DNA of 42,500 nt from Prorocentrum cordatum (Eukaryota; Sar; Dinophyceae; Prorocentrales; Prorocentraceae), in assembly GCA_963575745.1 (NCBI GenBank), contig CAUYUJ010018904.1, positions 1-42,500 of the forward strand, given 5' to 3'. Under the pieces are notes generated by a model. That model searched no databases. It was not told the origin of the DNA and saw only the letters and a program-made list of their open reading frames with translations. This document shows, in pieces, positions 1 through 10,856 of this stretch. The position numbers and the translations under genes are program-made. Each line of letters opens with the position of its first letter. Position 1 is the first letter of the stretch.

Positions 1-1228
1 GGGCCGGCGGCATGGGGCGAAGCCCTTACGGACCACTCACCTCTGGACCGCCACCGATTTGGGGGGGCAGCTGGGAGCCCGCGGGGCCCTCCGCTGGAGC
101 TGGGCGGAGCGGGGCGGGGCGCGCCGGGGCCCGCCCAGCGGGGCCCGGAAGCCCAGATCTCCGATGGCGCGTGCTTTGCCATCCCGCCTGCGCCCCGCCT
201 GCGCCCGTGGGTGCCCCGGCGCCGCGGCGCGGCAGCTGCCACGGCCTCCGCTGGCGGGGCTGGCTGCGCCAGCACACTTGGGTGCGATCTCGTGCGCCTC
301 CGAGCGGCCTAGTCTTCCCCCCCGCACCTCGCGGCCGCCCGCCCTGCCATTTCCCCCTCGTTGCATGCTGGCGCAATTCGCTTTTCGATGCCCCCGTCTG
401 GCCTCCGCGCTGGTGCAGCCGACTCTGCCTCGCCGCCGACGGAAAACAGTTTGGCCAACTCGCGGCCGAGAGCCGCGGCCGTGACGCCTACACTGGATTT
501 CACAATAACCAGGGGGTGGTCTGCTTTGGGGGCGTCCTGCTTGGAGCTGCTTGGGAGGGTTCCGCAGGGTCTGGGAAAAAGGCCGCCCTTTCATGGCTGG
601 TCGGGGGGCTCTAAATTTGCTCGTCTGGGAGGGCTGTGACGCCCCCCCTCCTGTACTAAGCTCGGAGTGCACTTTTGTCCTAGTATTTCGGCGAGGAATA
701 GGTTAGCTCCGCTCCCCGTTGTGCGAATCAAAGCGTCGCCAGGCAAACCAAGAACGTCTCACGAACCGACCTGCGACAGACGAGCTCCTGCAGTGAACCG
801 GCCATCACGCCTACAACGGAGGATGACGATGGGCCGGCCTTCACCTGCAGACCGAAGAGCGCGCCGGTGTCTGCCTGGCGCGGCCTGGAAACCCAAATCT
901 CCGACCATATGACTACTAAGCCAATCCAGGATCTTTTACTTGATTAAAACCTCTGGGGCATGTTGTCGGGAGCCAGGACCATCAAACAACGGGTCCAGAA
1001 CGAAAACCTACCCGCAAGGAAGGGGTCGGGAAATTGAGAAGTCGTATCGGCGGATGTCTGGGAGGCAGTCGCGGGTGGGCGGGAGCCCTTGCTGGCTGGG
1101 GCCCTTCGCTTGATGCAAGGGGGTGATGGAAGGGGGAATGGCCACCTCTCGGATGCCGAGAGGGCGCCCTGGACAAGGCCGTTGCGGTTTGTCAGGCGGC
1201 TGTGCACAAATCCTTCAAAAACCTAATC
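1..1228. other. Anonymous GC-rich stretch, no gene seen
   Basis: The first 650 bases are extremely GC-rich and are open in several frames at once, which reflects composition rather than coding. The next 580 bases are less GC-rich. I see no recognisable protein family, RNA gene or repeat family here on either strand. Confidence 0.5.
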
Positions 1229-1410
1229 AGGGATATAGGGCTATAGGGCTATTGAGGTATAGGGCTATAGAGCTATAGGGCCATAGAGTTGTAGGGCTAT
1301 AAGGCTATTGGGCACCCCCGGGCACGCCCGGGCACCCGGGTACCCGGGCACCCGGGCACCCCCTGGGCACCCGGGCCCCGGGCACCCCCGGGCACCCCCG
1401 GGCAACCGGG
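1229..1410. repeat. Degenerate GGGCTATA and GGGCACCC tandem tracts
   Basis: Bases about 1229-1301 are built from short degenerate copies of TATAGGGC, including GGGCTATAGGGCTAT. They pass directly into about 110 bases of GGGCACCC/CCCGGGCAC units. The first tract recalls a telomere-type short G-rich repeat but does not match TTTAGGG, so it is better called a simple G-rich minisatellite. Confidence 0.75.
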
Positions 1411-1435
1411 CGTGCAGCGAAAATCGGCGACAAAC

Positions 1436-3046
1436 CTAAGAGACAGCGCCCCGCGTCACCTCCTGCCCTCCTCCCCCGTCCAGTCCTGCCGCCCACATGC
1501 GTCCGCCACACGCAGTACAGCATTTCGTTGCCCCATAGGGAGCTCCACCGAAGGTCCCAGTGCTACCCCCCGCATGCGTCCGCCACACCCAATACAAGGT
1601 TTGGCGGCCCCATAGGGAGCTCCACCGACAGTGCCAGTGCTACCCCCCGCATGCGTCCGCCACACGCAGTACAGCGCTTCGTTGTCCCATAGGGAGCTCC
1701 CCCGAAGGTCCCAATACTACCGCCCGAATGCGTCCGCCACACCCAATTCAGAGCTTCGTGGCCCCATAGGGAACTCCACCGAAGGTGCCAATGCTACCGC
1801 CCGCATGCGTCCGCCACACCCAGAACAGCGTTTCGTGGCCCCATCGGGAGCTCCACCGAAGGGCCCAGTGCTACCCCCCGCATGCGTCCGCCACACCCAG
1901 AACAGCGTTTCGTTGTCCCATAGGGAGCTCCACCGAAGGTGCCAGTGCTACCCCCCGCATGCGTCCGCCACACGCAGTACAGCGTTTCGTTGCCCCATAA
2001 GGAGATCCATCGAATGTCCCAGTGCTACCGCGCGCATGCGTCCGCCACACCCAGTACAGCGTTTCGTGGCCCCATAGGGAGCTCCACCGAAGGTGCCAGT
2101 GCTACCCCCCGCATGCGTCCGCCACACGCAGTACAGCGTTTCGTTGCCCCATAAGGAGCTCCATCGCATGTCCCAGTGCTACCGCGCGCATGCGTCCGCC
2201 ACACGCAGTACAACGTTTCGTGGCCCCATAGGGAGCTCCACCGAAGGTCCCAGCGCTACCGTCTGCATGCGTCACCCCCCACCCAGAACAGCGTTTCGTG
2301 GCCCCAGACAGCCCGCATGCGTTTCCCCCATCCAATACAGCGTTTGGCCCGATACGGAGCTCCACCGACGGCCCCAGTGCTACTGCCCGCATGCGTCCCC
2401 CAACCAATACAACGTTTCGTGGCCCCACATGGAAATTCACCGACGCCGCCAATGCTACCGCCCGCATGCGTCCGCCACACCCAGCACAGCGTTCCGTGGC
2501 CCCATCGGGAGCTCCACCGAAGGTCCCAGAGCTACCGCCCGCATGCTCCCCCACCCAGTACAACGTGTGGTGGCCCCATAAGGAGCTCCATCGAACGCCC
2601 TAGTGGCACCGTCCGCATGCGTCTCCCCCACCCACTACAACGCTTCGTGGCCCGATACGGAGCCCCACCAAAGGCCCCATTGGAACCGTCCACGTGCGTC
2701 ACCCCCCACCCAGTACAGCGTTTGGTGGCGCCATAGGGAGCTCCACCGACGGCCTCAATGGCCCCGTCCACATGCGTCTCCCCCACCCAGTACATCGTTT
2801 CGTGGCCCCATAGAGAGCTCCACCGAAGGCCCCAGTGGCACCGTCCACATGCGTTTCCACTACACAGTACAACGTGGCCCACAGAGAGCTCCACCGACAG
2901 CCCCAGTGGCAAAGTTCGCATGCGTCTCCGCCACCCAGGACAGCGTCTCGTGGCCCATAGGAAGCTCCACCGAAGACGATACCCACAACTGAACTGCGGA
3001 ACTCACAACTGCACATGATTGGGTCCTTCGGCAAGATAATTTGTAC
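1436..3046 (-). mobile_element. Satellite-bearing module 1 (putative element, reverse orientation)
   Basis: The whole block matches, in reverse complement, the layout of the modules at 11.3-12.7, 17.2-18.55 and 18.55-35.56 kb. Its right edge (about 2990-3046) carries, on the minus strand, the shared motif CGAAGGACCCAATCATGTGC followed by AGTTGTGAGT. Its left edge (1441-1485) carries, in reverse, the other shared end: AGAGACAGCGCCCCGCGT plus a CCTCCTC-rich stretch. Between them lies a 77-bp tandem array. No protein is encoded. Calling it a mobile element is inference from the shared ends; no transposase or target duplication was found. Confidence 0.5.
1486..2990 (-). repeat. 77-bp satellite array 1, about 19 units
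   Basis: Units of about 77 bp repeat with motifs CGCATGCGTCCGCCACACCC, AGTACAGCGTTTCGTGGCCC and ATAGGGAGCTCCACCGAAGG. Equivalent positions recur every 154 bp (two units) between 1631 and 2093. The units diverge toward the right end (2280-2980), where some are shortened. Open frames across the array appear because three units make 231 bp, but they are interrupted and exist in most frames, so they are not genes. The same family occurs in reverse orientation in three other arrays of the window. Confidence 0.92.
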
Positions 3047-3740
3047 TTCTGGAGGCTCTTGGAGCCGTCTCGGGCGGAACTGGCAGCCTGTGGAGCCGCC
3101 GGGACGCAACTTTGGGCCATCTACCAGGACTGCGAGGCCGTCTTCAGCCCCTCTGAAGCCGTCTGGGAGCCATCTTGAACCGTCTTGGACCTCTCATGGA
3201 ACATCTTGAGGCGTCTAGGGCGCACCAGCGACCGTCTAGGACCGCCCCGGGAGCGCTGGGAGCCTGCCCTGGCCGAGTTCCGCCAGTGCCATCTCGTACG
3301 CGCTAATCCCGACATTGTAGAATAGATCATGTTGGGCTTCACCTTCGTCTCGAGCACATCGGTGAGAACCGACGACGCCAAATGCCAACGGCTGCCCCCT
3401 CCGCAAGCGCCAGCGGTAGCGAAATACTAGCCTACGCTGATGGTCATGCGCTGTTGAAATGCTTCGCTCCATTGCTTCTTCCTCCCGCACTGCTTAATAT
3501 CCGCGTCAATGTATTCCAATCCAAGTCCGCGCAGGTGGCGGGATGGGGGAGAAAGGGAGGATGGAGGCATGAAAGGAAGGCGGGGATGTGGGAGAGAGGT
3601 GGGCGTTGGCGATCAGGGGGGAGGCAACTGGAGTATCTTCCTCGGGTTTCGCTAGGACATGCGGCGGACGATGCAGACCTGAACGCTCTGGGTCCTGCCT
3701 GTGGCTGGGGGGTGATGTCCTTGCACGACGAGGTGGTGGA
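3047..3740. other. Gene-less stretch with degenerate GCCGTCT repeats
   Basis: Bases about 3055-3245 contain many loosely spaced copies of a 15-17 base word around (A/G)GCCGTCTnGG, giving a degenerate minisatellite. Bases 3246-3510 are less repetitive. On the minus strand they hold an 84-codon open frame with normal-looking composition (including the peptide HDLFYNVGISAYEMALAELG), which I cannot assign. It lies downstream of the cytochrome c stop on the same strand and could be a stray exon, but nothing proves it. Confidence 0.35.
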
Positions 3741-3749
3741 GGACGAGAG

Positions 3750-4035
3750 AAGGAGGAGGAGGAGGAGGAGGAGGAGGAGGAGGAGGAGGAAGAGGAGGAG
3801 GAGGAGGAGGGGGAAGAGGAGGAAGAGGAGGAGGAGGATGAAGAGGAGGAGGAGGAGAATGAGCAGGAGAATGAGGATTGGGGGGGGAGACCGAGGAAGA
3901 AAGGGAGGCCGGGGCGAGGCCCGTTGCAAAGCGAGGAGGAATCGCAAAGGCAAGATTCCTTCCCTGCAGGCAAAGAGGAAGAGAGAGGGAAGGCAGGAGG
4001 AGGAGGAGGAGAGGGGGGGAGGAGGAGGAGGAAGG
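3750..4035. repeat. (GGA/GAG)n homopurine microsatellite
   Basis: Long GGA/GAG triplet runs at about 3750-3870 and 3993-4035 are separated by a mixed purine-rich stretch. All three frames of both strands are open through the runs and give poly-Arg/Glu or poly-Ser/Leu, so the apparent ORFs are artefacts. It lies about 270 bases 3' of the cytochrome c stop codon. Confidence 0.9.
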
Positions 4036-4254
4036 TTTCGGGGAAAGGGACACCAGAACGCGCCTGGGGCGAGCCTCAAGATCCAACTGGACATAGGCGG
4101 AACAGCAGATCCGACCCGAATGCAGGCTGGGTAAGGCCGAGGGAGAGCGGACACAGCTCCCCCAGGCAAAAATGAGTCAGAGCGCGCCGCACCCTGATGC
4201 AAAAAGTTGTGGCTCTCAGCACGGGTTGTCCTCGCAAGCTCAACGCCCAACGTC

Positions 4255-4275
4255 CTCCTCCTCCTCCTCCTCCTG
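4255..4275. repeat. Short (CCT)n tract
   Basis: About seven CCT/CTC units lie directly downstream of the cytochrome c stop codon on the sense strand, where they read as GGA. Confidence 0.8.
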
Positions 4276-4309
4276 CTATTCCCCTCAACTTGGGCCGTTA
4301 GTCCAACGC

Positions 4310-4439
4310 TCAACCACACGTCGCCATGTAGGCGATCAAATCCGCGCGCTCTTTCTCCTTCTTGATGCCCGCGAAGACCATCTTCGTGCCGGGAATATAC
4401 TTTTTCGGGTTGACGAGGTACTCGTACATGTGCTTGTGA
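4310..4439 (-). CDS. Cytochrome c last exon with axial Met and stop
   Basis: This exon encodes [37 protein letters not shown] and MATCG, then TGA. The sense strand just upstream is pyrimidine-rich (CCTCCCCACCACCTCCCGC), as at a 3' splice site, but the junction TTGGTC|TCAC has no AG. The TGGTC direct repeat allows a GT donor on the other side (TG|GTCGGAC). The use of TGA as a real stop here shows that UGA is not a general sense codon in this genome, which matters for reading the retrotransposon. Confidence 0.88.
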
Positions 4440-5260
4440 GACCAATCGGGAAGCGGGAGGTGGTGGGGAGGATTGAGTATGCAGGTGTGGAGATGAGAGG
4501 ACGGAGGAGGTAGAGAGCACAGCATAAGGCAAACGTGAAAAGGAGCACGCTGCTGATGCGGGCGACCACGAGGCAGGTAATGGGGACGACTATGATGATG
4601 TTGATGTTGATGTTGATGTTGATGGTGATGATGTTGATGACGATGATGATGCTGCTGATGCTTATGCTGATGCTGATGCTGTTGTTGATGCTGCTGATGT
4701 TGATGACGATGATGATGCTGCTGATGCTTCTGCTGATGCTGATGCTGCTGCTGATGCTGCTGCTGATGATGCTGTTGCTGATGCTGCTGATGATGCTGCT
4801 GATGATGATGCCCGTGATGACGACGAGGCCGATAATGATGCTGCTGATGATACCGATGATGCTGATGATGGCAACGGCGACGATGATGATGCGGGTGATA
4901 CTGATACTGCTTATGTTGATGCTAATGTTGGTGATGATGCCGATGACGACAACGATGGCGATGATGATGCTGATGGTGATGCTGCTGCTGATGATGATGA
5001 TGATGATGATGATGCTAATGATGATGATGCTGACTATGACTATGAGTGTGATTTTGGTACTACTGCTGATGATTACGCTGCTGATGATGAGGATGATGAT
5101 GATGCTGTTGCTGATGATGCTGATGACGATGCTGATGACGATGCTGATGCTGCTGCTGCTGATGATGATGCTGATGCTGGTGCTGGTGCTGATGATGCTG
5201 ATACTGACGATGATGATGATGATGATGCTGATGATGATGATGCTGATGATGATGATGATA

Positions 5261-5328
<68 letters not shown>

Positions 5329-8300
5329 ACTGATACTGATACTGATGCTGCTGATGATCATCATCATCATCATCATGGTGGTGGTGATGTTGATTGTGAT
5401 GATGACGATTGTTATGATCAGATCTGGTGTCCTGGAGCCCCGAATGTTTGGCCTCGGAGTGGGGGTGCATATGCCCCTGCTGCTGCATCCTGGGACCGTG
5501 GGGCCCCCTCCCCCAGAAAGGGCGCCGGCCCGGCCAAGTTTCAGCCTCTCGCGGCGCGCAGCCACGGGACGGGGCTGGCCGGGGGCAGATAGTGCACCCC
5601 CAGGAGCGAGCTCTGCCGTCGAAGTCCCCTTCCCGAGCCCTTGCGAGAGCGAGGGGGATGCCCGCGGGCGTGGGAAGAGTGCCCGTCGGTGCTCGAGGAG
5701 CGGGCGGGTCACAACCTTCAGGGGGCGTCTGGCCCCTGGCCGGGACTGCGGCGAGGGTCCCAAAGGGGGGGAGCGCTCTGCGCTGCACGGCTCGGGCGAG
5801 AGCCGAGGGAGGCTCGAGGGGCATGCGCGGACGCGGCGTCGAAGTGGGCGCGGCACGCAGCGCAGGCGACGTGCGCACGCGGCTGCTCAGCAGCCGGGAG
5901 ATCCGCCTCCCAGCCGGTTGCCCAGCAGCCGAGCCCCAGGCGGAGAGCGGTCCCGCCCTGCTGCGCGAGGGCCGCCCCTCCCCCGTGCCTGCTCCGCGGG
6001 GGACGCGCCGGTGCGGGCGGCGATCGCCGAGCCGGAACGCGGGCGAGGCCGCCCGAGCAGGGCTCTCCTGAAGGGGCCCCGGGACACGCAAACAAATAGA
6101 CAGAGAGAACAGGATGCCCCCAATATCTTCTCATGTTTTCTGGTATTTTGTCCTCCCCCCCACTTCCCATCTTTTCTATATTTTCCCAGGTTTTCTGGGG
6201 GATCGACGATTTAATTGTGTCTGTGTGTTTTTTGTTTTTTTCCCTCCTGATCTCCACCTGCTTTCGCAGCAAGGCGGTCCGAGACACTGGGAGCTCAAGC
6301 TCGGCCCCAAGATGCCTCCCGAGGCCCGAGCGCAGTAGTCTTCCGCGCTGCGTCGAGCTGTGGCGACGCAGGCCCCCCCCCCCCCCCCCCCCCAAGGCCA
6401 ACCAGTCCTCTCCTCCTCCTCCTCCTACTCCCCTCCTCCTCCTCCTCCTCCTCCTCCTCCTCCTCCTCCTCCTCCATCCTCCCTCCTCCTCCCCTCCTCT
6501 TCCCCTCCCCCTCCTCCCCCTCCCCCTCCCTCCACTCCCCCTCCCCCTCCCCTCCCCCTCTCCTCCTCCTTCTCCTCCTCCTCCTCCTCCTCCTCCTCCT
6601 CCTCCTCCTCCTCCTTTCCTCGTCTCACCGAGCCTTCACTTTTAGTTTCAGTGCCTCGAGGCGGATGCCTGGCCGAATCCAGGCCTTTGCCGCTTTTCGC
6701 TTCGCATCCTCTTGCCACTCTTTTCCACCTGCTCGCGAGCTCTCTCGCTCTGCAGGCCCCGGCAGGCCCTCCCGCTCGGGAGCCCTCTCCGAAGGCCCCG
6801 GCATGCTCCCCCAACCTGCGAGAGCCCGTGGAGCTGGCGAGCCCCCTGAAGGTCCGGGCATAGACAAGCGCGCTCCACGACTCGCAGAGTACCCGCTCGC
6901 ACCTGGCCTGGACCCGCCGCGTGGGACTTGCGATCCATGACGCCGATGAAGACCTGCTTTTCTCGGACGTTTGCGAGCAGGCACGTTCCGGGCCGGGCGA
7001 ACGGGGGGGATTGCAAAGGGGGGTTTGAGAATCAGCTCACGTAGCTGATTTTCCCGGCGCCTCCCGGCGCCGGGAGGCGCCCATGTATACATGGGTGCCT
7101 CCCGGCGCCGGCGGCGGCGGGGCGGCGGAGGCGGAGGAGGAGGAGGAGGAGGAGGAGGAGGAGGAGGAGGAGGAGGAGGGAGGAAAGGGGGAAGGGGCCG
7201 AAACCAGCGGCCCGGCGGCGGGGCCGAAATCAGCTGCATGCAGCAGATTTCGTACCCCCCCCTCTCCCTGGATCCCCCCCCCTTTCGTCCGGTGTTTTGC
7301 AATTTCGTGGACCGTTTTCGTTTTGACGTCGTTCTGCAACAAATGTGGAACGAAGACAGAACTAGGAATGACGAAAACAAGCCGAAAACGGAAAGCACTG
7401 TTTAACTCGAGCCCTGGTACCAGGGAAGCGGTCCAAACCATCGAACAATTTGGAGCAGCCGGATGTCCGAGTTGGCAAACTTTCGGATTGCGTTCCAAAC
7501 CATGCTTAAGTCGGGCGTGTCCCCCTACAGGTAGATTTCCGAAGAAAAATTAGGAATACCCCCAAAATTACCCTGGCGACGTACCCAACCCCTGCGCAAA
7601 AGCGGGGCGCAAATAGTTTAGGATACTTTATAAGGGGGCGATGACGGAGCGAGGGTTACATATGTCTGCAGACGGAATTCGGGAGACTCGCAGGACACTG
7701 GCTACAGGAAAAGGGCTTGATAAAGCTGATGATTTACAATTCCTGAGCACTCCTAGCCACTTCGAAAACGGGGATCACAGCAGGCCTCGAAAGTGGCGAC
7801 AGGTTCACAGATCGCAGCCCCGCAGGGATGGCGAGGTCTCATTTGAATCTGCCCGTGGCCCTCACTGTGCTGGGCCCCCCAGCAGGCCTCGAAAATGGCG
7901 GCAGTTTCGCAGATCGCAGCCCCCCAGGGATGGCGAGGTCTAATTTGAATCCGCGCGTGGCCCTCACTGTGCTGGGCCCCCCAGCAGGCCTCGAAAATGG
8001 CGACAGTTTCGCAGATCGCAGCCCCCCAGGGATGGCGAGGTCTAATTTGAATCTGCGCGTGGCCCTCACTGTGCTGGGCCCCCCAGCAGGCCTCGAAAAT
8101 GGCGACAGTTTCGCAGATCGCAGCCCCCCAGGGATGGCGAGGTCTAATTTGAATCCGCGCGTGGCCCTCACTGTGCTGGGCCCCCCAGCAGGCCTCGAAA
8201 ATGGCGACAGTTTCGCAGATCGCAGCCCCCCAGGGATGGCGAGGTCTAATTTGAATCCGCGCGTGGCCCTCACTGTGCTGGGCCCCCCAGCAGGCCTCGA

Positions 8301-10818
8301 AAGTGGCGACAGTTTCACAGATCGCAGCCCCCCAGGGAGGGCGAGGTCTAATTTGGATCTGCCGCGATTACCCTCTATGCTGGACCCCCCAGCAGGCCTC
8401 GAAACTGGCGACAGTTTCACAGATCGCAGCCCCCAGGGATGGCGAGGTCTAATTTGAATCTGCCGCGATTACCCTCTATGCAGGACCCCCCAGCAGGCCT
8501 CGAAAGTGGCGACAGTTTCACAGATCGCAGCCCCCCAGGGATGGCGAGGTCTAATTTGAATCTGCCGCAATTACCCTTTATGCCGGACCCCCCAGCAGGC
8601 CTCGAAAGTGGCGACAGTTTCACAGATCGCAGCCCCCCAGAGATGGCGAGGTCTAGTTTGAATCTGCCGCGATTAACCTTTATGCTGGACCCCCCAGCAG
8701 GCCTCGAAAGTGGCGACAGTTTCACAGATCGCAGCCCCAGGGATGGCGAGGTCTAATTTGAATCTGCCGCGATTACCCTCTATGCCGGACCCCCCAGCAG
8801 GCCTCGAAAGTGGCGACAGTTTCACAGATCGCATCCCCCCAGGGATGGCGAGGTCTAATTTGAATCTGCCGCGATTACCCTCTATGCTGGACCCCCCAGC
8901 AGGCCTCGAAAGTGGCGACAGTTTCACAGATCGCAGCCCCCCAGGGAGGGCGAGGTCTAATTTGGATCTGCCGCGATTACCCTCTATGCTGGACCCCCCA
9001 GCAGGCCTCGAAAGTGGCGACAGTTTCACAGATCGCAGCCCCCCCCCCCCCAGGGATGGCGAGGTCTAATTTGAATCTGCCGCGATTACCCTCTATGCTG
9101 AGCCCCCCAGCAGGCCTCGAAAGTGGCGACAGTTTCACAGATCGCAGCCCCCCAGGAATGGCGAGGTCTAATTTGGATCTGCCGCGATTACCCTCTATGC
9201 TGGACCCCCCAGCAGGCCTCGAAACTGGCGACAGTTTCACAGCCCCCCGCAGGCAAGACAGAAAGAGGCAGGAAAGAGGCGGGAGGCGGGAGGAGGAAGG
9301 ACGCGACCACACTGCTCTATTCAAAACGAATACTCAACCAAGGAGGGTTGGGAATAATAATAAAAAAAATGTCCAAACATAGTCTGGGGACTACTGTGTA
9401 GTATTTTTGACCTTTGTGGAATATTTTAGGGGTATCTTTAATTTTCCGTCGGAAATGCCCCTGTAGGGGGACATGCCCGACATAACACCATGCTCGTTGT
9501 GCTTGCACGGCCTGGCTGCGGCTGCGACCGGGCGGCCCCTCTGCCCTCCTCGTCGAGCAAAAAGAGGAGGGGCGAGGACTGTAGCACTTGTCTTCGCGCG
9601 TATATCCGAGGAGGCCAAGGGCAGGGGCACGCCATGCTACAACGCACTGACGTGAACCACCGCGTGAGCGACTCTGCGAAACCACGCCGCGTCTCGTGGT
9701 TCGCGGTCATATCTTCGCGACTGCGAAACTCGTCCGTCACACAACAGCGGCCCTGAGTGTCCTCCCACCGCGTCCGCCCACAACGAGACGGGCGTGTGGG
9801 TTGTTCCCGGGTGGAGCTCGTCGTATCGCACGTCCAGTGAGTCTCTCGAGCGTAGTAGGTGTCTACGCCCACGACAGTGACTCCTCAATCTAAATGTGTT
9901 CTGCCCGAAGCACTTTGCACTGCGCGTGATTCGATCCGCGCCTGTGCGCCCACTGCCAACGCCTTCTCTGCATGCACACCTCTCCGTCTGGCAACATTTG
10001 TAGTGCCACTGCTCGTGAGTCATGCGCTTGCAGCATCATCTACCCAGGTCTGAACGAGTTGCAGTAGGGTCAAGCACTCACACATTGCGCGGTATACGAC
10101 CTCCCTACGCAACAACAACTTGTCATTTGCCAGCGCTCGCGCCATGTACTGGCAAACCAATGTTGCATATTTGCGCTGGCCACGCCCTCCAAGAGCAATG
10201 CAATACGAAGCCACTTCAGGGCCATTGAGGAGGATGGGGAGGAGGATGCGGGAGGAGGAACGGCGAGGGAGGAAGACGCAGATGGAAGGATGGCCGAGAA
10301 GAAGGGGGAAGCAGAGAGGAGGGAGGAGGGCGAAGAACACTTTTTGGAAAAACGGTGGGGAAGGAAGTGGAGACGACGACCTGGACGATCAAGGAGAAAT
10401 GTGTGACGTGTCGGAGGTTGCCAAAAGGTGCCCCTGGCCCAGGGTACCCGCAGCTTTTCGTTCTGTTTTGATGAGGCACCTGAGGCAGGATAGGGGTTCT
10501 CTGGGGGCCGTCGTCTCTTTTGAACTCTTGGGGGCACCTTGGGCCATGGGGCGCTTCCTGGCAACACCCGATTGTGGGGAGTCCGACCAGATGATCCCGG
10601 AGTTCTTGTTGGCCTCGGAATAGGCGAAGCCCTCCAGGGTGCCAGACTGCCGGCCGAAGACGCCCCACAGGGGCGGGCCTCCGCGGGGGAGGAGCAGAAA
10701 GAGGAGGAGGAGGAGGAGGAGGAGGAGGAGGACGAAGAGGCGGAGGAGGAGGAGGAGGAGGATGAGGAGGAGGAGGAGGAGGAGGGGAAGGAGGAGGAGG
10801 AGGACGACGAGGAGGAGT

Positions 10819-10856
<38 letters not shown>

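Larger units (their letters stand above)
4440..10584 (-). other. Cytochrome c intron 2, about 6.1 kb
   Basis: The intron is inferred from the two flanking exons. From its 3' end (low coordinates) it contains a TGATGA/GCTGAT triplet array (4584-5420), anonymous GC-rich DNA (5421-6370), a C homopolymer and CCT microsatellite (6371-6620), a MITE-like element (6986-7292), a 102-bp satellite inside inverted repeats (7510-9481) and anonymous DNA (9482-10584). It is bounded by the direct repeat TGGTC. No exon of cytochrome c is missing between the flanks, because the joined protein has the normal length. Confidence 0.75.

Noticed and set aside
1486-2990. CRISPR-like array
   Set aside because: Units are contiguous 77-bp tandem repeats without unique spacers, in a eukaryotic context; the same holds for the 102-bp array.
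3444-4532. 362-codon minus-strand frame as a protein extending cytochrome c
   Set aside because: It is in a different frame from the cytochrome c exon and depends on the GGA microsatellite for its length.
4336-6214. Very long frames (over 500 codons) through the GAT array as low-complexity proteins
   Set aside because: Triplet period keeps every frame open; translations are poly-Met, poly-Ile or poly-His and the flanks have no family signature.
7828-8457. 209-codon open frame in the 102-bp satellite as a repeat protein
   Set aside because: The unit is 34 codons, so both strands stay open; changes in C-run length shift the frame between units and no strand or frame is favoured.
9637-10023. 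128-codon minus-strand frame as a gene
   Set aside because: Not low-complexity, but no family resemblance and a stop separates it from the neighbouring exon-like frame.
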